Assembly: GCA_964492105.1 (NCBI GenBank)
Contig: CAZBJB010000048.1
Location: forward strand, 1 to 10,448
Source: JAUZQZ01 sp964492105
GTDB lineage: Bacteria > Pseudomonadota > Zetaproteobacteria > Mariprofundales > Mariprofundaceae
Direction of reading: 5' to 3'
Length of the DNA stretch: 10,448 nucleotides
Shown here: positions 1 through 4,015 of the stretch, piece after piece
Layout of the letters: every line of letters begins with the position of its first letter
Numbering within the stretch: position 1 is the first letter of the stretch
Translations under genes and position numbers: made by a program
Notes under the pieces: generated by a model
The model's input: the letters and a program-made list of their open reading frames with translations, nothing else
Databases searched by the model: none
Told to the model about the DNA's origin: nothing

Positions 1-390
1 CTGCTTCGTCAGGCTCTGCTGGGCGAATACCGTGGCCGCTTCTATAATGCACAGGATCTGATGGATGGACTCTACGCATCCCTGGCCGATGCCAGTTCAA
101 CCAGGCTGCTTAAACGCCTTGCCGCTTATGATCTGCTGGTCATTGATGAACTGGGCTACCTGACCCTCAAACCCGAACAGGCCAATGCTTTCTTCAAACT
201 CATGGATCAACGCTATAATCGCAAGGCCACTATCATCACCACCAACCTGGATTATCCCGAATGGTATCATCTCTTTCATCGCAAACCACTCGTCGACGCA
301 CTGCTTGACCGGTTACAGCATCATTGCATCACATTGCGCATCAATGGAAAATCTCTCCGCGCACCCGAGTCCGGGAATACCCCAGCTTAA
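1..390 (+). CDS. istB: IS21-family transposition helper ATPase IstB, 3' part
   Basis: This is the C-terminal ~129 residues of an IstB-type AAA+ ATPase; the start and the Walker A loop lie before the window. The reading frame is open from base 1. The Walker B segment is visible as LLVIDELGYL (about residues 48-57 of the visible part), followed by the sensor stretch IITTNLDYPEW and the C-terminal DALLDRLQHH...INGKSLR that is typical of IstB. In the IS21 family IstB works with the IstA transposase in target capture and strand transfer. The IS right end follows about 160 bp after the stop, as expected for an istA-istB element. Whether the element is active cannot be judged because istA and the left end are outside the window. 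The family call is firm. Confidence 0.9.
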   Translation: MLRQALLGEYRGRFYNAQDLMDGLYASLADASSTRLLKRLAAYDLLVIDELGYLTLKPEQANAFFKLMDQRYNRKATIITTNLDYPEWYHLFHRKPLVDALLDRLQHHCITLRINGKSLRAPESGNTPA

Positions 391-503
391 AATCTGCTTC
401 CCGCTGGGGTCGTCAACATACATTTACACAGCAGAAGCGCACTCGCCCTGACCACAATGCCGCATCAAATGCTCAGAATTGAATGCAAATCACTGCGCAT
501 GCG

Positions 504-523
504 ACGGGTCAATTCCTGTGAGC
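504..523 (+). repeat. IS21-type terminal repeat, inner copy
   Basis: The sequence acgggtcaattcctgtgagc occurs here and again 24 bp further on, identical over all 20 bases. Spaced repeats inside the ends are typical of IS21-family transposase binding sites. Confidence 0.75.
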
Positions 524-527
524 ACAA

Positions 528-547
528 ACGGGTCAATTCCTGTGAGC
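528..547 (+). repeat. IS21-type terminal repeat, outer copy
   Basis: This is the second exact copy of the 20-bp unit. It lies 4 bp after the first and about 5 bp inside the presumed element tip. Together the two copies mark the right end of the insertion sequence. Confidence 0.75.
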
Positions 548-621
548 GCCCAAGTTTGAGCTCCAGGCGTTGAAGATGCTTTGCATAATCCTGTTTGAAG
601 ATAGTCTCTGCTGTCATGGCG

Positions 622-683
622 ATGTAACCTCGTATGCATTCGAATTTCCCTCTGCTTGAGGGATGAAGCGTGCGAGGTTACAT
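622..683. repeat. Long imperfect hairpin with 11-bp perfect outer arms
   Basis: The outer arms atgtaacctcg (622-632) and cgaggttacat (673-683) are exact reverse complements. Inside them further pairing is possible: 633-637 with 668-672 (two G·T pairs), 639-641 with 665-667, and 647-652 with 658-663 around a tgctt loop. On the minus strand the right arm contains the GAGG ribosome binding site of the recombinase remnant, so a transcript covering the whole hairpin would hide that site. It may instead be part of the end of an older mobile element, or a structured recombination site. Confidence 0.6.
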
Positions 684-810
684 TTTTGCCATAGGATGTG
701 ACGAGGGGTGATTCAATGAAGATGCTTTTTTTCTCCGCGATAGCGGCTTCGTCCAACAAGGCGGCTGTGCAGTGCAAAATAACCGAGTCGTATCCCTGAA
801 AAGAGATTGG
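684..810. other. Gene-free spacer between mobile debris and the methyltransferase operon
   Basis: No convincing gene or terminator was seen here. A 27-codon plus-strand frame (716-799) has a GAGG-like site and a short hydrophobic start, but nothing else supports it. No clear intrinsic terminator follows the methyltransferase stop at 811. Confidence 0.4.
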
Positions 811-1458
811 TCATTGATTATCCTGTTGGTTATCCTTTATTTCCTTTTGTAGAATGCAAAACAACGCTTTGGGATTCGAATCCATGGTGCCTTCAAAGTA
901 TGAGTTGTGGCATTCAACCAGTTTTAGTGTATCGGAAAATATCTTCTTGATATCCGCCATTTCAAAGCGGTTCGGGGGACCTTCCTCGCGCGTTTCCTGT
1001 TTATGAAACGTTTTTAGAAGCAGATAACCGTTCTTATCCAGCAGACGAACCACGGAATGCAGGTAATTCGGCCGTTGATCCGTATCCATGACATGAAAAC
1101 AGCCACGATCCATAATAAGTCCATACGTGTCGTTCAGTTGTGTGTTCAGTATATCATCGCAGATAAATGTGACTTCCGCGCCCTCCTTCCTTGCGCGTTC
1201 GCCCGCCTTGCGCACGGCCGAGGGAGAGATGTCCGCGCCCGTGGCATCGAACCCGAGTCTGCCCAATGCGATGGTCTGTGTGCCTGGACCGCACCCAAGA
1301 TCGAGCACTTTTACAGGCGCGATGGATAACGTTTCGATGGCCCATGCGATATCCTTGTCCAGATGCGGATAAAACCACGGCATGGTTTCAACATCGTCGT
1401 CGCGATATTGCTCTTCCCATGGTCGTTTGATGCGTTCCATACCCATCGTCGGATCCAT
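811..1458 (-). CDS. Class I SAM-dependent methyltransferase
   Basis: This 215-residue protein has a Rossmann-type SAM fold. Motif I is VLDLGCGPGT (51-60). The acidic residue that binds the SAM ribose is D76 in ATGADIS. CDD at 100-102 corresponds to the adenine-contacting loop, and a DRGCFH motif (117-122) sits at the motif IV position. DRGCFH-like segments occur in small-molecule thiol, thiopurine and tellurite-type methyltransferases, so a small toxic thiol or metalloid substrate is possible, but the substrate is not known. The open frame extends 57 codons further upstream across the CDGSH gene. I chose the ATG at 1458 because it overlaps the upstream stop as TAATG and leaves a family-sized protein beginning just before the WEEQY segment. 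ATGs at 1446 and 1440 are alternatives. It is the last gene of the tetR-doxX-CDGSH unit and is probably translated by coupling. Confidence 0.8.
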   Translation of the reverse strand: MDPTMGMERIKRPWEEQYRDDDVETMPWFYPHLDKDIAWAIETLSIAPVKVLDLGCGPGTQTIALGRLGFDATGADISPSAVRKAGERARKEGAEVTFICDDILNTQLNDTYGLIMDRGCFHVMDTDQRPNYLHSVVRLLDKNGYLLLKTFHKQETREEGPPNRFEMADIKKIFSDTLKLVECHNSYFEGTMDSNPKALFCILQKEIKDNQQDNQ

Positions 1459-1694
1459 TACAGGCTCTCGTGCGTGCCGTCGCAAAACGGCGGGGTTTTG
1501 GTATGCTGGCACTGACATAGTGCCACGCTCTGTTGTTCTGCAATGTCGAATGCCATCGGTATAAAATCCGTTCCCTCGTGCGAGCCATCGCAAAACGGCT
1601 GATCCTTTGATCGTCCGCAGGTACACCAATGGTAAGTGCCGGGTTCCAGTGTAATGACCCTGGGTTTTTTTGCTGTAATCGTTGGTTGACTCAT
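1458..1694 (-). CDS. Tandem CDGSH-type [2Fe-2S] protein
   Basis: This 78-residue protein has two complete CDGSH iron-sulfur motifs. Motif one has C24, C26, C35 and H39 (CTCGRSKDQPFCDGSH). Motif two has C60, C62, C71 and H75 (CQCQHTKTPPFCDGTH). Both keep the C-X-C-X8-C-X3-H spacing known from mitoNEET-type proteins, so two 2Fe-2S clusters with three-Cys/one-His ligation are expected. There is no membrane segment, so it should be a soluble cytoplasmic redox or cluster-transfer protein. A strong AAGGAGA ribosome binding site lies 5 nt before the ATG. The gene follows doxX by 26 bp, and its stop overlaps the methyltransferase start. The electron partner is unknown; the membrane protein DoxX encoded next to it is one candidate. 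Confidence 0.9.
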   Translation of the reverse strand: MSQPTITAKKPRVITLEPGTYHWCTCGRSKDQPFCDGSHEGTDFIPMAFDIAEQQSVALCQCQHTKTPPFCDGTHESL

Positions 1695-1720
1695 ATCAAT
1701 CTCCTTTCAGTTTTATGTAC

Positions 1721-2098
1721 TCATGCATGCTGGCTGCATCCATCCAAGCTCAATGCGCCCGCGCCGTTAGCCGCCAGTATGAACATGCCGCCCGCGATTG
1801 AGACATCCGTCATAAACATGATCATACCTATTTGATGGGCAAAGTTATGATGAAAAATGGCGGCGGCTGCAAGTGAAAATATACCCAGGCCAGTAGCGGA
1901 CCAGCGCACCTTCCAGCCGAAAACCAGCATCAGGCTACCGCCGACCTCCAATAAAATCACCAGCGGCAGCAGCATACCGGGTACGCCCATGGCTTTCATA
2001 TAGCCCTGAGTGTCGGTATAGGCCGTAATTTTGTGGATGCCGGCTATCAGAAAAACCTGTGCCAGCAGAAGGCGCCCAATCAGTTCAGTCCATTTCAT
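1721..2098 (-). CDS. DoxX family membrane protein
   Basis: This is a 125-residue integral membrane protein with four predicted helices at about 6-22, 41-61, 66-83 and 90-110. The first helix carries RLLLAQVFLIAGIHKI, the usual DoxX opening, followed by MGVPGMLLPLVILLEVGGSLMLVFGW, where the internal glutamate (E51) and glycines are typical of the family. DoxX proteins include a subunit of an archaeal thiosulfate:quinone oxidoreductase and proteins linked to thiol and oxidative-stress tolerance; many have no assigned function. The start ATG overlaps the tetR stop by ATGA, so the two are probably co-translated. This suggests that its amount is set by the regulator just upstream. The family is clear and the biochemical role is open. 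Confidence 0.88.
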   Translation of the reverse strand: MKWTELIGRLLLAQVFLIAGIHKITAYTDTQGYMKAMGVPGMLLPLVILLEVGGSLMLVFGWKVRWSATGLGIFSLAAAAIFHHNFAHQIGMIMFMTDVSIAGGMFILAANGAGALSLDGCSQHA

Positions 2099-2706
2099 GT
2101 GTTTTCTCCCTGGATGGGTTCATGCAGGGCAAGCCCTGAATACATCAGTGCAATAAAATCGCACAGATCGGCTTCCAGGTGATCCAGCGAATTACGCATG
2201 AGGCTTAACGGGCTGTTGTAACGCAGCAGCGCCTGATGCAGTAGATAGGCCATGCGATGTGCGTTGCCGGATCTGATACCACCGTTGTGCATACCTTGCT
2301 CCAGTATGTCCGCCATGGCATCAATGACCCTGCTTTCATAGGACAGCAGAATGTCGCGGTGACGCAGATGATTGAGTTCAACAAGTTCGAATAAATGACG
2401 ATTATCCGAAAAACAGGCATGTGCCAGACGCAACCGGGCCAGCAGAAAAGCACGCAAGGCGCCGCAGCTGGTCGATTCGGATGCGGCAGCATGAAGGCCT
2501 GCATCCAGCTTGGCCATCAATAATTTCTCGGTACTGGCCAAAGCGATAGCTTCCTTGTTCTTGAAGAAACGATACAAATTACCGGTGCTCATGTCGGCAT
2601 CACGCGCAATTTCGGCCATGGTCGTTTTCCCGTAGCCGTAGTGGGCGAAGCGCTGTTCCGCCGCATCCAGAATTTGTTCCATGGCATTTGCTTGCACGCG
2701 GCACAT
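2095..2706 (-). CDS. TetR/AcrR family transcriptional repressor
   Basis: This 203-residue regulator has a TetR-type N-terminal DNA-binding domain. ILDAAEQRFAHYGYGKTTM (12-30) leads into the helix-turn-helix AEIARDADMSTGNLYRFFKNKEAI (31-54, key residues T41, G42, Y45 and F48). The remainder is a helical ligand-binding and dimerisation domain without recognisable specificity. It is first in a four-gene minus-strand unit and overlaps doxX by ATGA, so it probably controls its own operon. The start is uncertain: the ATG at 2706 leaves the usual ~11 residues before the first helix, but a candidate -10 box ends one base away from it. That would favour the internal ATG at 2682. Neither start has a good ribosome binding site. 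Confidence 0.88.
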   Translation of the reverse strand: MCRVQANAMEQILDAAEQRFAHYGYGKTTMAEIARDADMSTGNLYRFFKNKEAIALASTEKLLMAKLDAGLHAAASESTSCGALRAFLLARLRLAHACFSDNRHLFELVELNHLRHRDILLSYESRVIDAMADILEQGMHNGGIRSGNAHRMAYLLHQALLRYNSPLSLMRNSLDHLEADLCDFIALMYSGLALHEPIQGENT

Positions 2707-2733
2707 ACTATAGAACTAAATATTGAATGTCAA
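2707..2733 (-). promoter_or_regulatory. Candidate sigma-70-type promoter of the tetR operon
   Basis: On the minus strand TTGACA (2733-2728) is followed after 15 bp by TATAGT (2712-2707). The -35 box is a perfect consensus, but the spacing is about two bases short of ideal. Transcription would begin around 2700, inside the longest tetR frame, which argues for the tetR start at 2682. Confidence 0.4.
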
Positions 2734-2746
2734 TCAATAATATTCA
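2719..2746. promoter_or_regulatory. Candidate TetR operator (AT-rich inverted repeats)
   Basis: The region has nested symmetry: attga-atg-tcaat at 2722-2734 overlaps the -35 box, tgaat and attca pair at 2724-2728 and 2742-2746, and aatatt flanks at 2719-2724 and 2739-2744. TetR repressors usually bind such palindromes over their own promoters. AT-rich DNA gives chance symmetry easily, so this is tentative. Confidence 0.35.
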
Positions 2747-2801
2747 TTATTAAATCATGCTGGCACCCTGTCGAACAGAAATGATTGAGCCCGTATTATT
2801 C

Positions 2802-2853
2802 ATGAATCGCCGTGATGATTGCGCAGGAATTTTGTTTGCGACGGATTCCGAGG
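2802..2853 (+). repeat. Dispersed repeat, copy A (downstream of truA)
   Basis: The segment starting atgaatcgccgtgatgattg matches 3848-3900 in the same orientation. The first 24 bases differ at one position; the remainder is more diverged but alignable, with shared elements such as ttttg and ggatt followed by cgagg at the end. The repeat lies between truA and the tetR promoter. Confidence 0.6.
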
Positions 2854-2880
2854 AATGGGTGCGTAGCCACGCATTCCCGG
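2848..2880. repeat. Imperfect hairpin next to repeat copy A
   Basis: ccg-a-ggaatg-g-gtg pairs with cac-g-cattcc-cgg around a cgtagc loop, giving 12 base pairs with one bulge and one mismatch. There is no T-run on either side, so it is not a standard intrinsic terminator. It may be a REP-like element or stabilise the 3' end of the truA transcript. Confidence 0.45.
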
Positions 2881-3009
2881 TACAGTCCTGACGCAATTGT
2901 CGTTTGGCATCAGCTTTTATGCTTCATCAATCAGGCCATGCATCCGAACAAATTTTCTTCATCGACGTGTCTGTCTTCGACCAACTGTTGATGGGAACGG
3001 GCGATCAGG

Positions 3010-3786
3010 TTAAGCAGTCGCAATCCCGCGTGAATTAAAATCATCATAAACGGCATTGATAAAATAAAGTCCATACGCCGGTGCCGTAGTAGCCGCCTGC
3101 CTTCGGTTTCTGGCGGCGAGTACGTCCTCCAGATACTCCGGCTTCCACTGTCCGATACCCACTTGTACCAGGCTGCCAACAAGATTGCGAACCATATGGT
3201 ACAGGAAGGCATCCGCGCGGAAATGCATCTCAATGCATGCGCCGTTCCGCTCAATCTGAATCTCACGCAACTCGCGGATCGGTGAAGCCGCCTGACAACC
3301 GCTGGCGCGAAAACTGCTGAAATCATGCCGTCCCGCCAGAGAGATGGCTGCCTGTTGCATCATTGGAATATCCAGCGGGCGGGGCATCCACCAGTGCCGC
3401 CAACGCTGAATCGCGGGGGCTGTCGTCCGGTTCCATATCTGATAGCGGTACGCACGCTCACGGCAATTGAAACGGGCGTGAAACTCCGCGGATATCATAC
3501 GTACGCCCAGCACGCGGATGGATCCGGGCAGGTATTGATTCATGCCATGCACATAAGCCGTTGGTGAACGGAAAAAGCGATCTGCACAGATGTCGGCATG
3601 TACCGGCATGGCCTCGGCATGCACGCCTGCATCCGTACGCCCCGCCGCATGGCAGCACACGTGTGCTCCTTCAACTTGGGCCAGTGCCGTCTCCAGATGT
3701 TCCTGTACCGTTGGCCCGTTACCCTGACGTTGCCAACCACACAGACCATGGCCATCATATTCCAGAACCATGATAATACGCTGCAT
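3010..3786 (-). CDS. truA: tRNA pseudouridine(38-40) synthase TruA
   Basis: TruA isomerises uridines 38-40 in the anticodon arm of many tRNAs. The 258-residue product has the family hallmarks: an N-terminal LEYDGHGLCGWQRQ (8-21), the catalytic AGRTDAGVHA with nucleophile D52, then FHARFNCRERAYRYQIWNR, DFSSFRASGCQAASPIRE and the C-terminal FLYHMVRNLVGSLVQVG. Its length is normal. The open frame extends 66 codons upstream, but that part includes the dispersed repeat and is not TruA-like. I chose the ATG at 3786, where family homology starts; its ribosome binding site is weak, and the in-frame ATG at 3798 is an alternative. It follows fimV, as in many Gammaproteobacteria, but across a 229-bp gap. 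It probably has its own promoter or depends on readthrough. Confidence 0.95.
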   Translation of the reverse strand: MQRIIMVLEYDGHGLCGWQRQGNGPTVQEHLETALAQVEGAHVCCHAAGRTDAGVHAEAMPVHADICADRFFRSPTAYVHGMNQYLPGSIRVLGVRMISAEFHARFNCRERAYRYQIWNRTTAPAIQRWRHWWMPRPLDIPMMQQAAISLAGRHDFSSFRASGCQAASPIRELREIQIERNGACIEMHFRADAFLYHMVRNLVGSLVQVGIGQWKPEYLEDVLAARNRRQAATTAPAYGLYFINAVYDDFNSRGIATA

Positions 3787-4015
3787 CACGCCACGCATGC
3801 CACGAACGGAAGACCGATACCGATCAGTACAAGCGTCCGCATGATTTATGAATCGCCATGATGATTGCGCAAAGCTTTTGCTCGTAATGGATTGTCGAGG
3901 CAGGAGGCCGTGGCCATGCATACGAACGGCCGGTCGGCGAAGCGTTCGATGCGGGCACAGGAACGGGCAAGGGTGCGGCAGCATTCATGAACAATGTACA
4001 TGCATAGAACAGTAA
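3787..4015. other. Spacer between fimV and truA
   Basis: This gap holds repeat copy B (3848-3900) and no supported gene. The minus-strand frame that crosses it in phase with truA translates to an Arg/His/Cys-rich, low-quality sequence. No clear promoter or terminator was identified. Confidence 0.45.
3848..3900 (+). repeat. Dispersed repeat, copy B (upstream of truA)
   Basis: This is the second copy of the ~52-bp unit, in the same orientation as 2802-2853 and about 1,046 bp away, starting atgaatcgccatgatgattg. The two copies flank truA as direct repeats. Their divergence suggests an old duplication or two members of a genome-wide repeat family. Confidence 0.6.

Larger units (their letters stand above)
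1..552 (+). mobile_element. IS21-family insertion sequence, right-hand portion
   Basis: The segment contains the end of istB, about 110 bp with no gene, and then two exact copies of a 20-bp repeat. IS21-family elements carry multiple terminal repeats as transposase binding sites, and their ends finish in CA. The CA at 551-552 is the likely terminal dinucleotide, because just beyond it the minus strand reads as the start of a different gene. The exact boundary is an inference and could shift by a few bases. The left end and any target-site duplication are off the window. Confidence 0.7.
465..617 (-). pseudogene. Tyrosine recombinase/integrase 5' remnant, cut by the IS21 element
   Basis: Reading the minus strand from the ATG at 617 gives MTAETIFKQDYAKHLQ and then RLELK before the frame enters the IS end. 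This resembles the N-terminal opening (…QDYxxHLxxLxLKGLxPKTI…) of XerC/D-like recombinases that accompany IS91-type transposases. The expected continuation is absent. Instead the frame reads through the two IS repeats and stops at 465, making a 50-residue chimera that is surely non-functional. A GAGG ribosome binding site sits 10 nt before the ATG. The match rests on only about 21 residues recalled from the family, so it is a plausible call rather than a secure one. The rest of the gene may lie on the other side of the IS. Confidence 0.45.
2747..3009. other. Gene-free region downstream of truA
   Basis: Apart from the diverged repeat at 2802-2853 and the hairpin at 2848-2880, no gene is supported between truA and the tetR promoter. 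The trpF gene that often follows truA in Gammaproteobacteria is absent. No classical terminator with a U-run was recognised after truA. Confidence 0.45.

Noticed and set aside
622..683. Integron attC site
   Set aside because: The paired ends read ATGTAAC and GTTACAT and do not fit the RYYYAAC/GTTRRRY core; no cassette structure is visible around it.
490..777. 95-codon minus-strand open frame
   Set aside because: It crosses the IS terminal repeats, the hairpin and the spacer, and translates to a low-complexity, family-free sequence. The better-supported frame in this area is the short recombinase remnant in another phase.
716..799. 27-codon plus-strand frame with a GAGG-like site and a hydrophobic beginning
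   Set aside because: It is too short and has no family, conserved context or terminator to support it.
1459..1629. N-terminal extension of the methyltransferase
   Set aside because: It lies across the CDGSH coding region, is rich in Arg and His without domain features, and the TAATG junction provides a better start.
3787..3984. 66-codon N-terminal extension of TruA
   Set aside because: It includes the dispersed repeat and lacks TruA homology; the family starts at MQRIIMVLEYDG.
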